Shown piece by piece: positions 25,825 through 34,470 of a stretch of DNA of 64,000 bases; within the stretch, counting starts at the first letter, position 1; each line of letters opens with the position of its first letter. Source of the stretch: CAZAPG01 sp964486935. Lineage in GTDB: Bacteria > Chloroflexota > Anaerolineae > 4572-78 > J111. Both the position numbers and the translations under genes were made by a program. The stretch covers positions 1 through 64,000 of the forward strand of contig CAZAPG010000012.1 of NCBI GenBank assembly GCA_964486935.1, given 5' to 3'. The notes beneath the pieces were generated by a model. That model searched no databases, was not told where the DNA came from, and saw nothing but the letters and a program-made list of their open reading frames with translations.

Positions 25825-25856
25825 CCGGAGTCACAACGCGCGCGTTGTGACTCCGG
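25825..25856. repeat. Perfect 32-bp palindrome
   Basis: Each half is CCGGAGTCACAACGCG, and the two halves meet at the centre without a spacer (25825-25840 and 25841-25856). It sits about 37 bases upstream of the YfcE-like start on its 5' side. The lack of a T run argues against a terminator. It could be an operator for a dimeric or tetrameric regulator or a structural element. Confidence 0.8.
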
Positions 25857-26080
25857 CAGGCGTTACACAACGAGGACTGCATCATTCTATTAAATCCAGT
25901 TCAAGCTGCATAACCTTTGTACTCAGCCGGGGCCACCGTACCCCGCAGAGTCACGGCGGTTTCCCGCAGTTCCTTTCAAAGTTGAAGATGTGGTTGAGCA
26001 TCGGGGTATCTTCAAAGTTTGACCAATTTTAACCGGACTGTAGGCGCGAGTCAACACTATTGTATTTTAAGGAAAGGTAA

Positions 26081-26152
26081 GAGCGAGACAACTCGGCGAG
26101 ACCTTTGCTTGCAAAAGCAATCTCAATCCGGGTTGTCTCGCTCCTGCTTTTT
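26081..26152 (+). promoter_or_regulatory. Branched hairpin with T run upstream of the metallophosphoesterase gene
   Basis: GAGCGAGACAAC (26081-26092) pairs perfectly with GTTGTCTCGCTC (26132-26143). Inside, TTGCTT (26105-26110) pairs with AAGCAA (26115-26120). A short T run (26148-26152) follows. It looks like a terminator, yet no + strand gene lies upstream. It may insulate the promoter at 26205-26232 from read-through. Confidence 0.5.
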
Positions 26153-26204
26153 GAGCGGATACCTCTGACCCAAATTTGTCCCCGGGAAAGGAAAAGAAGG
26201 TTTA

Positions 26205-26232
26205 TTGTCCAACCAAACGATTATGGTATAAT
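26205..26232 (+). promoter_or_regulatory. Sigma-70-type promoter
   Basis: TTGTCC (26205-26210), 16-base spacer, TATAAT (26227-26232). Transcription would begin near 26239. This rules out the upstream ATG at 26176 as the start of the following gene and supports GTG 26263. Confidence 0.7.
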
Positions 26233-26262
26233 GTGAAACAAATAGAGGGGAGCGCAAGTCTG

Positions 26263-27666
26263 GTGGGTCAAAAATTAAAAATTGTTCTTTCAGATTTGCA
26301 TATTGGGGCCGGATACCCCGCTAATCAATTAGAAGATTTCAGGGCTAACGAGTCGTTTGTTGAGTTCTTGCATCAAATTGCCCGCGAAAGCGAGCGCGAC
26401 AAACGCGAAACAGAGTTAATCATCAACGGCGATTTTTTTGAGTTTTTGCAGGTACCGGCCGTTGATAATTTCAACCCGGCAATTCTCTACCCACCCGAAA
26501 CCTACCTCGACTCATCTCAAGACGCCTCAATCAAACGCTTGAACATTATTGCCGAAGGCCACACCGATATTTTCAACGCCCTGTCTGATTTTATGCACGT
26601 TGAAACGGCCCAACGCAGCATTACCATTATCAAAGGCAATCACGATGTCAATCTATTTTGGCCGGGGGTTAAAAGTCGCCTGCGAGAAATATTGGGCGCT
26701 TCCGGGCGGCGGGCCTCGCTGCTGCGCTTTGCCGATGAATTTGTTAGCCGCGAGAAAATTTACGTGGAACACGGCCACCAGCACGCCGAAAGAATGAACG
26801 GCAGCTATGATTCCTTTGACCCGCGCTCGCCCGATGACCACAACCAGCTTTTTTACCCGGTCGGCTCGCAATTTGTTATCAACTTCTTCAATCAAATTGA
26901 GGCTGATCGCTGGTTTGTAGACCACATCAAACCCATCCCTACCCTTATTTGGTATGCTCTGCGGTGGGATTTTGATCTTGCCAGCCGGGCGTTGGTTAGT
27001 TTGGCCCAAATAACGCCACAATTGGCCGCTGACAGCGCCCCCTGGCCAGACGCGTCGCCTACCGAGGTCCTTTTGGCAGAATTGGACCAAGATGATAAAC
27101 GGCAAAGCTCCTCCACACGCTATCATAATGACCCTGCCTTCAGATTACAATTGAACCGGCAAATTCAACATTTTCTGGATGACATCAACCCCGATTTTCT
27201 GTCGTCGCCGCATGTTATGGATGACCCGCTGGAAATGGGGCGGGCACACCAGGAGCAGCAGCACACTATGCTGCGCCAGGCTGCCCAAAAAATAGCCGAC
27301 CGGGAAGGGGCCAGTATTATTTTATTTGGCCACAGCCACTACCCCACTCAAGAAAAACTGAGCAACGGCAGCACCTATATCAACACCGGCAGTTGGGTTG
27401 AAGATTTTTCCGACGCGCCCCATCAAATCTGGCAAGCCCTGTTTAGCGGGCAATTACCACCCAGCTCGCCGCCGGCCCGGCTGCCCTACGCCCGCATTGA
27501 TTATGATGAGCAAGATTTGCCCAGCGCCAGATTGCTCTATTTTAACAACAAGCCGGCCATTGCGCCTCCGCCTTTGCTGCCGGTCGATATTGCCCCAACC
27601 GAGGCCGATACCCAAAACCGGGGCTTTTTTGCCAAAATAGTCCGGCTGATAAAACCAAACAAATAA
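26263..27666 (+). CDS. Calcineurin-like metallophosphoesterase (LpxH-like fold)
   Basis: A 467-residue protein from GTG 26263 (ribosome site AGAGGGGA, 11 bases upstream). Motifs of the family are LSDLHIG near 8-14, INGDFFEF near 54-61, IKGNHDVN near 127-134, VEHGHQHAE and LFGHSHYP. GDFFEF and the HGHQ/HxE region resemble UDP-2,3-diacylglucosamine pyrophosphatase relatives more than Mre11/SbcD. The C-terminal 60 residues are proline-rich with no known domain. It is the first gene of an operon continuing 3 bases later with NurA. Whether it acts on nucleic acids is open. Confidence 0.8.
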   Translation: MGQKLKIVLSDLHIGAGYPANQLEDFRANESFVEFLHQIARESERDKRETELIINGDFFEFLQVPAVDNFNPAILYPPETYLDSSQDASIKRLNIIAEGHTDIFNALSDFMHVETAQRSITIIKGNHDVNLFWPGVKSRLREILGASGRRASLLRFADEFVSREKIYVEHGHQHAERMNGSYDSFDPRSPDDHNQLFYPVGSQFVINFFNQIEADRWFVDHIKPIPTLIWYALRWDFDLASRALVSLAQITPQLAADSAPWPDASPTEVLLAELDQDDKRQSSSTRYHNDPAFRLQLNRQIQHFLDDINPDFLSSPHVMDDPLEMGRAHQEQQHTMLRQAAQKIADREGASIILFGHSHYPTQEKLSNGSTYINTGSWVEDFSDAPHQIWQALFSGQLPPSSPPARLPYARIDYDEQDLPSARLLYFNNKPAIAPPPLLPVDIAPTEADTQNRGFFAKIVRLIKPNK

Positions 27667-27668
27667 CC

Positions 27669-28877
27669 ATGACCCTAGAACTTAACCAGGTAGCCCCCCA
27701 GGTAAAAGCAATGGGGCGCAGTTTATCAGAGCAGCGCCCCCGGCGAGACGAAATTCTGCAACAGGCGCAAGCATTACTGCGGCAATTCTCAACGCAATAC
27801 AGCGCCCTGGCCGACCGGATTCAGCAGGCCGAAAAAGTTCAGCAAACCCAGCGTTTTGGTTGGGTTGGGGCCGCCCCCACCAACCAGGCTTTAGACCGGG
27901 CCTATCCCCTACCCGCCTGCCCGGAGCGCGTCACCGTCATCGCCAGCGACGGCTCTCAAATTTTGCCCGACCCGCACGCTATTGCCCTTTATTACTTAAT
28001 CAACACCGGCAGCATCACCTACCGGCACGGCTCTAACCGCAAACCGGAAACTTACAACCCCACCCCTCGCCTCTGCTTTGAGCCGGAAGAGTTGCTCGAC
28101 GAGCTGGGCCGTCTTATCTCGCCCGGCGAGGTTAATGTTAAGCGAGACCTGGCCGAGCTGGAAGTATTGATTGACCGGGTCAGCTACCACAACCTCACCG
28201 ACGAGCCGGTAGTTACGCTGATGGACGGCCAGCTATCGCTGCGCGTTATTGATTTGCCGTTTGACCGCCAGCAACAATATCAAGAGCAGTATGTCGGCCT
28301 GCTTGACCGGCTGCGCGAGTTTGGCGGGCTGCTGGCCGGCTATATTGACCGCCCCCGCAGCACCTTTGTGCTGGCGCTGCTGCACCTGGCCTCGCTTGAG
28401 CCGGAGGCCATTTCCGAAGAGTCTTTACGGCTCAACCCCTTTCGCCATTTGACCGATATTGAACTGTTCGATTTTTTGCAACCGGGCCAGCGCAGCGCCG
28501 TTTTTTCGGTGCGGGCCAAGGGGCTGGAAAAATACCAGCAAGCCGGGCACGGCATCCACTTTTTCTACCTCAACGTAGGCCAAACCACCGGCGGCCCGGC
28601 GCTGGCGCGGGTCGAAATTCCGGCCTGGCTGGCCGCCGAGGAAAAGGCGCTCGACGTGGTACATGCGGTGATTGTGCGGCAGGCGCACATTACCGGCGGC
28701 TATCCCTACGTGCTGGCCCGGGCCGATGAGTTAGCCATTATCACCAACGAGGAGCGCGAGGCGCTGGAGATGATGCTGGCCATAGAATTGCGCCGCCAGC
28801 ATGTCAACCCGCAAATTTCACAGAAGCAACGTAACAAAAACGCTTACAGAGCGAGCAAAGAAGGTTTCGGTTTATGA
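27669..28877 (+). CDS. nurA: NurA-domain nuclease
   Basis: A 402-residue protein with the NurA pattern: ASDGSQILPD near 96-105 (first catalytic Asp), LMDGQLSLR near 185-193 and a C-terminal VDxV-like region around ALDVVHAVIVRQAH followed by YPYVLARADELAII. NurA is a Mn2+-dependent 5'-3' nuclease that works with the HerA translocase in DNA end resection. The first 70 residues are helical and probably coiled coil. The stop overlaps the next start as ATGA. HerA itself lies 2.2 kb downstream on the same strand (31105-32778). Confidence 0.85.
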   Translation: MTLELNQVAPQVKAMGRSLSEQRPRRDEILQQAQALLRQFSTQYSALADRIQQAEKVQQTQRFGWVGAAPTNQALDRAYPLPACPERVTVIASDGSQILPDPHAIALYYLINTGSITYRHGSNRKPETYNPTPRLCFEPEELLDELGRLISPGEVNVKRDLAELEVLIDRVSYHNLTDEPVVTLMDGQLSLRVIDLPFDRQQQYQEQYVGLLDRLREFGGLLAGYIDRPRSTFVLALLHLASLEPEAISEESLRLNPFRHLTDIELFDFLQPGQRSAVFSVRAKGLEKYQQAGHGIHFFYLNVGQTTGGPALARVEIPAWLAAEEKALDVVHAVIVRQAHITGGYPYVLARADELAIITNEEREALEMMLAIELRRQHVNPQISQKQRNKNAYRASKEGFGL

Positions 28878-29488
28878 CCACGACGCTTCCCATTGGCTGG
28901 GTGCTGCGCGCCAGCACCGTGGGCTTTACCGTGGGCTGCCGGGTGCTGCAACCCAGCGTGCCCCAATTTGGCGACCTGGTAAAAGTACCGCTGCCTAACG
29001 ACGACACCAACATTTTTGGCCTGATTTACGACGTGCAGGTTCAGGACGACCCGGCGGTGCGGCAACTCATCCTCACCGGGGAAATGGAGCCGGAGGCCGT
29101 GCTGGACCAGCGCGAAAACCGGCTGGTGCCGATTGAAATTAGCGTGCTGGTAGCGGGCTTTCAGCGGGGCAAAAAAGGCGTAATTATGCAAGGGCTGCCG
29201 CCTCGCCCGCCGTTGAGCCTGGATATGCTGATTATGTGCGACGAAACCGACCTGCGGGCTTTTACCAAAAATCTGGACTATTTACGCCTGGTGCTGACCG
29301 CTGCCCAAATTCCCGCCGATGAGGTGGTCATTACCCACTTGCAGCGGGCCGCGGCTGCCCAGCCGCCGGAGACGCGCCGTTCGTTTCTGGTGCGGGCCGG
29401 GCAGGAGCTGGTGCCGCTGCTCAACTCGGATTTGGTGCGGCTGAACGCCATTTTGAAGCGAATCAACCCCGACGAGGAGGCCCGGTAG
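28874..29488 (+). CDS. HAS-barrel-like protein coupled to NurA
   Basis: A 204-residue protein. The N-terminal 100 residues (GWVLRASTVGFTVGCRV, FGDLVKVPL, FGLIYDVQVQDDP) resemble the small beta-barrel (HAS-barrel) at the front of HerA-type ATPases. The C-terminal half is helical and Gln/Arg-rich, ending RLNAILKRINPDEEAR. No nuclease or ATPase motif is present. Translational overlap with nurA and proximity to herA suggest it is a third subunit or adaptor of the HerA-NurA machine. The barrel assignment is by eye and only moderately sure. Confidence 0.55.
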   Translation: MTTTLPIGWVLRASTVGFTVGCRVLQPSVPQFGDLVKVPLPNDDTNIFGLIYDVQVQDDPAVRQLILTGEMEPEAVLDQRENRLVPIEISVLVAGFQRGKKGVIMQGLPPRPPLSLDMLIMCDETDLRAFTKNLDYLRLVLTAAQIPADEVVITHLQRAAAAQPPETRRSFLVRAGQELVPLLNSDLVRLNAILKRINPDEEAR

Positions 29489-29498
29489 GGTCAAACAG

Positions 29499-30089
29499 AT
29501 GCAATATACCCAAGAGGAATTAAACCAGATTATCAGCGCCGGCCAGCGCCCGCTGTGGCTGAACAACGCCGATTTGAGCGGCGCGGATTTGCGCGGGGCC
29601 GACCTTTCAAAAGCGCGGCTGCTGCGGGCCAACCTGGCTGGGGCGGATTTAAGCGGCGCCAATTTGAGCGGCGCGGATTTAACCTACGCCAATTTAAGCC
29701 GGACCAATTTGAGCGGGGCCAATCTGGCGCAGGCCTCGCTGGGCGGGGCTGATTTGAGCGAGGCCAATTTGAGCCGGGCCAATCTGCTTGAGGCCGACAT
29801 GAGCCGGGCCATGCTCGCCGGGGCCGATTTGAGCGGCGCAATTTTGCAAAAAACAAATTTCAGCGAGTCGAACCTGGGCGAGGTCAACCTGGCTGGGGCG
29901 GATTTGAGCGGGGCCAACCTGAGCGAAACCACGCTGATTAAAGCCAATTTGAGCGGGGCCAACGTGAGCGGGGCCAACCTGCGCGAGTCTGATTTGAGCC
30001 GGGCCAATATTGAGGGCGTCAACCTGGCCGAAGCCGACACCGAATTTGCCATGCTGCCCGACGGCACTATAGATAATACAGTTGAATGA
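29499..30089 (+). CDS. Pentapeptide-repeat protein
   Basis: A 196-residue protein. Residues 24-185 consist almost wholly of pentapeptide repeats A(D/N)LSG, about 30 units, which fold into a right-handed quadrilateral beta helix. Qnr/MfpA relatives mimic DNA and protect gyrase, but most such proteins have no known role. It lies 10 bases after the HAS-barrel-like gene, so it is probably in the nurA transcript; a DNA-mimic role beside a DNA translocase is tempting but unproven. There is no signal peptide. Confidence 0.85.
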   Translation: MQYTQEELNQIISAGQRPLWLNNADLSGADLRGADLSKARLLRANLAGADLSGANLSGADLTYANLSRTNLSGANLAQASLGGADLSEANLSRANLLEADMSRAMLAGADLSGAILQKTNFSESNLGEVNLAGADLSGANLSETTLIKANLSGANVSGANLRESDLSRANIEGVNLAEADTEFAMLPDGTIDNTVE

Positions 30090-30109
30090 GTTTTCAAACT
30101 CCACAAACT

Positions 30110-30952
30110 CTATGAACTCGCCTGCTGCATGTAAACGGTGCGAATGGGATAGGGGATGTCGATGGCGGCAGTTTCAAAGGCAATTTTAATCCCCTTGACC
30201 ACCGCATCTATTGAGCCAAAATAACCGGCTTCGCTGGTGTCAATCCAAAAATAGAGAGTGGCGTTGATGGAGCTGTCGCCAAACTCTTTGAAAACCACAA
30301 ACGGCTCCGGCTCGGTTTTGATGCCGGGCAAGTCGTGAACTACATCCAGCATAATATCGTGAGCTTTTTGCAGGTCAGTATCATAGGCCACGCCCACGTC
30401 AATGTTGATGCGTCGCTGCTCAACCTTGGAGTAGTTGGTAATGGGGTTGCCGTAAACCTGGGCGTTGGGGATAATCACCAGCAGGCCGTCCCAGGTGCGG
30501 ATGGTGGTTGAGCGAATTTCAATGTTGGTGACAGTGCCGCTATAGCCGCCGGCCTCAACCGCGTCGCCAATATCAAAGGGCTGCTGCACCAGCAGCAGGA
30601 TGCCGGCCACAAAATTTTCAGCAATATCTTTGAGCGCAAAGCCAATGGTAAAGCCGGCAATGCCCAACCCGGCCACAAAGCCGGTTACATCAAAATCAAC
30701 CGTCGCCAGCGCCCAGATAGTTCCCAAAATAATAATCGAGATTTGGGCCACCCGGGCCAGCAGCAACTTGACTTCGTTATCAACCTGGCGCTTTTCCAGG
30801 GCAGAATTTACCAACCGGTATCCTAATCGGGCCACATAAAGCGTCAGCAAAAAAATAATAATGGCGACAACCAGTTTGGGCAGAAACAGCAAAAATTGGT
30901 TTAAAATGGTTTCCAGCGGGCTAATTTGGGCAAATAGTTCATCCATCATCAA
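30110..30952 (-). CDS. Small-conductance mechanosensitive channel (MscS)
   Basis: A 280-residue MscS protein with three N-terminal membrane helices (about 22-45, 66-88 and 92-115). The pore helix region is VAGLGIAGFTIGFALKDIAENFVAG near 93-117, then FDIGDAVEAGGYSGTVTNIEIRSTTIRTWDG (beta domain). It opens under membrane tension to release solutes. The first of three closely spaced ATG codons at 30952 follows GAGGAG. It is on the opposite strand inside the nurA-herA region, interrupting that operon. Confidence 0.92.
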   Translation of the reverse strand: MMMDELFAQISPLETILNQFLLFLPKLVVAIIIFLLTLYVARLGYRLVNSALEKRQVDNEVKLLLARVAQISIIILGTIWALATVDFDVTGFVAGLGIAGFTIGFALKDIAENFVAGILLLVQQPFDIGDAVEAGGYSGTVTNIEIRSTTIRTWDGLLVIIPNAQVYGNPITNYSKVEQRRINIDVGVAYDTDLQKAHDIMLDVVHDLPGIKTEPEPFVVFKEFGDSSINATLYFWIDTSEAGYFGSIDAVVKGIKIAFETAAIDIPYPIRTVYMQQASS

Positions 30953-30989
30953 AGCGAAACTCCTCTAAAAATGTTTATCAGTTATTTGG

Positions 30990-31052
30990 TTCAGCGTTCA
31001 GAGTTTGGGGTTGCCAGTAGCCAGAACTATGAACCCCGAACCCTGAACTCTA
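30990..31052. repeat. Imperfect inverted repeat between mscS and herA
   Basis: The arm beginning GTTCAGAGTTTGGGGTT (near 30997) pairs imperfectly, about 15 of 17, with AACCCCGAACCCTGAACT ending near 31051. No T run follows. It is one of several unlike intergenic inverted repeats in the window. Confidence 0.45.
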
Positions 31053-31104
31053 AGCATTGTATAAATTTTGAGCTATCAGACAACTATTAAGGCAGTTGAA
31101 GATT

Positions 31105-32778
31105 ATGGCAGACAACGACACCGTTGACCTTGACGTTTATTTCTCCCGGCCCGATCCCGCCACCCAAAAACTGGGCATGGTGATGAGCGGCTCTTTGAGC
31201 AAAGGGTTGGAAGTTAAGCTCGACTCCTCGGCCCCGCTCGAAGATATTGCCGTGGGCCGCTACGTTATCATCGAGGGAGTCAAGCATCGCTTTTTTGGGA
31301 TGATTACAGATGTGACCCTGGATAACACCAACCCCCAAATTGAAAAGACGCCGCCCGATGTCAGTAGCCCCTTTCTACGCGAAATTTACGCCGGAACCAG
31401 CACCTTTGGCCGCATCCACGTCTCGCCTATGCTGGTGCTGGACCAGGAAGCCGAGCAGCCCCGCCCGGTCAAAACCATTCCCGGCCATTTTTCCACCGTG
31501 CGCGCCGCCACCGAGGAAGATGTCAATATGGTTTTTGGGGCCGAAGATGAGCAGCACTTTCACGTTGGCGAGCCGCTGGATATGGAAGAGGTGCGGGTTA
31601 ACCTGGACCTGCACCGCATGGTTGAGCGCAGCGTGGGCATATTTGGCAAAAGCGGCACCGGCAAAAGCTTTCTGACTCGCCTGCTGCTGGCCGGGGTCAT
31701 TCAGCGGCGGGCCGCCGTTAGCCTTATTTTTGACATGCACAACGATTACGGCTGGGAAGTGCAAACCGAAAACCGCACCGCCGTTAAAGGGTTAAAGCAA
31801 CTCTTTCCCCAACAGGTCGCCATTTTCACCCTCGACGAAGAATCGAGCCGCCGCCGCCGGGCCAAATCAGATTACACCATTGTGCTGGACTGGTCTGACA
31901 TTCAGCCTGAAGATATCGAGATGCTGCGCACCACCCTGGATTTGAGCGACCAGATGATTGGCGCAGCCTACACCCTGCGCCGCATTTGGGGCCGCAGTTG
32001 GATAAAACAACTACTGCAGGCCGACAAGACCGATATCGACGCGCTGGTAGAGGGCAGCAACATCAACCGCTCCAGTTTAGACGCCCTCAGCCGCCGGCTG
32101 GACCGCCTGAGCCGGTTCGACTTTTTGCGCGAAAGCTGGAAAGGCGACTCGGCCCAAACCATTATCGAGTACCTGGAAAAAGGCATCAATGTAGTGCTGG
32201 AGTTTGGCCGCTACGGCAACTCGCTGGAAGCTTATATTCTGGTGGCCAACTACCTGACCCGCCGCATTCACAATATGTACGTGGAGCGCGTCGAACAGGC
32301 TTTGGGCGACGCCGCCCAGGAGCCGCCCCAGCTTTTAATTGTAATTGAAGAAGCCCACAAATTTTTAGACCCCCAAATTGCCCGCCAGACAATTTTTGGC
32401 GCCATTGCCCGCGAGTTGCGCAAATACAACGTCACCCTGCTCATTGTTGACCAGCGCCCATCGGGCATTGACGAGGAGGTGATGAGCCAGATTGGCACCC
32501 GCGTTACTGCGCTGCTGGATAATGAGCGGGATATCAACGCAGTGTTCACCGGCGTATCGGGCGCGGGCGCGCTGCGCGAGGTTCTGGCCCGGCTCGATAC
32601 CAAACAACAGGCGCTGATTATGGGACACGCCGTGCCCATGCCGGTTGTCATCCAGACCCGCACCTACGATACCGCTTTTTACGCAGCAATGGGCTTTAAA
32701 GATGAAGCTGCGCTGCGCGCTACCCGCAGCAAGCGCGTCAACCTGATGCGCGGCGAGGTTGAAGAGGGCATCGACTAG
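31105..32778 (+). CDS. herA: HerA-like DNA translocase ATPase
   Basis: A 557-residue protein. Residues 1-85 form a HAS-barrel (KLGMVMSGSLSKGLEVKL), followed by a RecA/FtsK-like core with Walker A FGKSGTGKSFLTR near 183-195 and Walker B LLIVIEEAHKFLD near 407-419. A Sensor-like VDQRPSGIDEEVMSQIGTRV follows. HerA hexamers pump DNA and, with NurA, resect ends; relatives also serve in phage defence. The likely start is ATG 31105 rather than the in-frame TTG at 31096, though the ribosome site is weak. The pair NurA-HerA is split here by the MscS gene. Confidence 0.88.
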   Translation: MADNDTVDLDVYFSRPDPATQKLGMVMSGSLSKGLEVKLDSSAPLEDIAVGRYVIIEGVKHRFFGMITDVTLDNTNPQIEKTPPDVSSPFLREIYAGTSTFGRIHVSPMLVLDQEAEQPRPVKTIPGHFSTVRAATEEDVNMVFGAEDEQHFHVGEPLDMEEVRVNLDLHRMVERSVGIFGKSGTGKSFLTRLLLAGVIQRRAAVSLIFDMHNDYGWEVQTENRTAVKGLKQLFPQQVAIFTLDEESSRRRRAKSDYTIVLDWSDIQPEDIEMLRTTLDLSDQMIGAAYTLRRIWGRSWIKQLLQADKTDIDALVEGSNINRSSLDALSRRLDRLSRFDFLRESWKGDSAQTIIEYLEKGINVVLEFGRYGNSLEAYILVANYLTRRIHNMYVERVEQALGDAAQEPPQLLIVIEEAHKFLDPQIARQTIFGAIARELRKYNVTLLIVDQRPSGIDEEVMSQIGTRVTALLDNERDINAVFTGVSGAGALREVLARLDTKQQALIMGHAVPMPVVIQTRTYDTAFYAAMGFKDEAALRATRSKRVNLMRGEVEEGID

Positions 32779-32855
32779 CCCAAATTTCTATCTTGCCGCA
32801 AACAACTATGTGGGTTATAATTTCATGCAATTACCGTTGTTAGCAGGAGTTTGTT

Positions 32856-33830
32856 TTGTCTGGCTCAATCAACAACTTACCAGACCCCCCAAACGAAACC
32901 GGCCCGGATTTTGGCAGGCCAAATCCGCCGGATGAGTCGTCCCAAGCTGGCGACTCATCTACCCGGATGCCCCTGCCCGATTTTAACTCTGCTGCTAAAA
33001 AGGCCCGGGAAGAAGCCAACCCTCTAAAAAGCTCAAGCGCAACCCCCAAAAAACTGGATGAGATTTTGGCGGCGCAACGCGGCGCAGAGGCAGACAAACC
33101 GGCGGCCAAACCGGTCTACAAAATTTCAGCCGCCGAGCCGGATTGGTCAACTTACGTAATGCCCCCCCTGGCAGATGAAGAATCGCCCACCGAGGAGTCA
33201 GCCTCTACCCTGCAAACGGCCTGGGCCATTGCCCGCGAGGTGGGCGAAACCATCATTCTGACCCTGATTATCTTTTTCGTCATTCAGATGTTTATCAGGA
33301 ATTTTCGGGTGGTTGGCACCAGTATGGTCAACAACCTGCACGATGGCCAATACCTTATCATCGACAAGGTTTCTTACAGCCCTTATTTGATAGAATATTT
33401 AGGGGTAGGCGGCCCCCAACGAGGCGACGTGATTGTGTTCAAACCGCCCAGAAATCCCAATGATGATTATGTAAAACGAGTCATCGGTTTGCCGGGCGAA
33501 AAAGTGCAGGTGATAAAAGGGCAGGTATACATTAACGACAATTTGCTGGAGGAGCCGTATCAGCCCTTATCCGGTTCATATACTATGCCCGCTCCGGTTG
33601 TGGTTCCCAACGGGCAGGTATTTGTTTTGGGCGATAACCGCAACAATTCCAACGACTCTCACAACTGGGGGCCGCTGCCGGTGGAAAATATTGTTGGCCG
33701 GGCCTGGATTTCGTACTGGCCGCCCGACCAGTGGGGCGTCATCCCCCGGGATGCCCCCACCGATGAAGCAACCCTGAAGCATCTTTTTAACCAATTTACG
33801 CCCAGCGCCAACGCCCAAAATGAGCAGTGA
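32856..33830 (+). CDS. lepB: Signal peptidase I with long cytoplasmic N-terminus
   Basis: A 324-residue protein. Residues 1-125 are a hydrophilic Pro/Ser/Asp/Lys-rich extension absent from most LepB proteins. One membrane helix (131-147) precedes the catalytic Ser156 in VVGTSMVNN, and Lys207 lies in DDYVKRVIGLPGE. The GDNRNNSNDSHNWGPLP box is near 260-276. It removes signal peptides outside the membrane. TTG 32856 is supported by AGGAG six bases upstream. Its 3' end overlaps the RpiB-like gene by 11 bases, linking it to the microcompartment operon. Confidence 0.9.
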   Translation: MSGSINNLPDPPNETGPDFGRPNPPDESSQAGDSSTRMPLPDFNSAAKKAREEANPLKSSSATPKKLDEILAAQRGAEADKPAAKPVYKISAAEPDWSTYVMPPLADEESPTEESASTLQTAWAIAREVGETIILTLIIFFVIQMFIRNFRVVGTSMVNNLHDGQYLIIDKVSYSPYLIEYLGVGGPQRGDVIVFKPPRNPNDDYVKRVIGLPGEKVQVIKGQVYINDNLLEEPYQPLSGSYTMPAPVVVPNGQVFVLGDNRNNSNDSHNWGPLPVENIVGRAWISYWPPDQWGVIPRDAPTDEATLKHLFNQFTPSANAQNEQ

Positions 33831-34470
33831 GCCAATGCCCAGACCTGTTGTCACCGTTGATGATGTTCGCGCCGCCCCACCCGGCAGCACGTTGACAATT
33901 TCTCCGGGCGCAATAGTAACCGACCTGGCCCGCGAGTTGGCCCGCGACAAACAGGTCAAACTGGTTGAAGGGGCGCTGTCTGAAACAATGCCCATATCTA
34001 CCAACCGGCCCATCATTGCCATTGGCTCTGACCACGGCCCCTCATTTCCAATGAAAGAGGCGCTCAAACCCTATTTAGAGGAGCTAAACTTCACCCCGCT
34101 GGATTGCGGCGCCTACTCCCCAGACAGCGTTGATTACCCGGATATTGCTTACGCCGTGGCTCAACAGGTGGCCGGCGGCAAAGCCTGGCGCGGTATTATT
34201 ATTGATGGCGCGGGGATCGGTTCTTGTATGGCGGCCAATAAAGTGCCTGGTATTCGGGCCGCGTTATGCTATAATCAGGCTATGGCCCACAACAGCCGAG
34301 AGCATAACAACGCCAACGTGCTAACCCTGGGGGCCGGAATGATTGGCCTGAACCTGGCCCGGCTCATTGTGGCTACCTGGCTCAAAACCGAATTTGCCGG
34401 GGGACGCCACCAGCGGCGAGTCGACAAAATTACCGAAATCGAACAACGCTTTTTGAAAGGCCATTTATGA
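33820..34470 (+). CDS. RpiB/LacAB-family sugar-phosphate isomerase with N-terminal module
   Basis: A 216-residue protein. Residues 65-205 are RpiB-like: IGSDHGPSFPMKEAL, VDYPDIAYAVAQ, ANKVPGIRAALC and REHNNANVLTLGAG. Where RpiB has the catalytic Cys of ICGTG, this protein has IIDGAGIGS (Asp129), as in LacA/LacB-type members, so ribose 5-phosphate may not be the substrate. Residues 10-50 (VTVDDVRAAPPG...PGAIVTDLARELARD) form an extra module like those at the N-termini of some microcompartment enzymes. Start 33820 or ATG 33835. DeoC follows with a 4-base overlap. RpiB plus DeoC marks sugar-phosphate-utilizing compartments. Confidence 0.82.
   Translation: MSSEPMPRPVVTVDDVRAAPPGSTLTISPGAIVTDLARELARDKQVKLVEGALSETMPISTNRPIIAIGSDHGPSFPMKEALKPYLEELNFTPLDCGAYSPDSVDYPDIAYAVAQQVAGGKAWRGIIIDGAGIGSCMAANKVPGIRAALCYNQAMAHNSREHNNANVLTLGAGMIGLNLARLIVATWLKTEFAGGRHQRRVDKITEIEQRFLKGHL

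Larger units (their letters stand above)
25789..26262. other. Intergenic region rich in inverted repeats
   Basis: 474 bp between divergent genes. It holds a perfect 32-bp palindrome, a multi-stem hairpin and the promoter described separately. It also has near-repeats of CTTCAAAGTT around 25978-25990 and 26010-26022. The frame at 25847-26032 has no ribosome site and matches nothing. The whole stretch may be the remains of a mobile or RNA element, but no transposase trace is visible. Confidence 0.5.

Noticed and set aside
26263..27666. SbcD/Mre11 identity for the metallophosphoesterase next to nurA
   Set aside because: GDFFEF and the later HGHQ and GHSH context fit LpxH-like enzymes better, and no SbcC/Rad50 gene is near.
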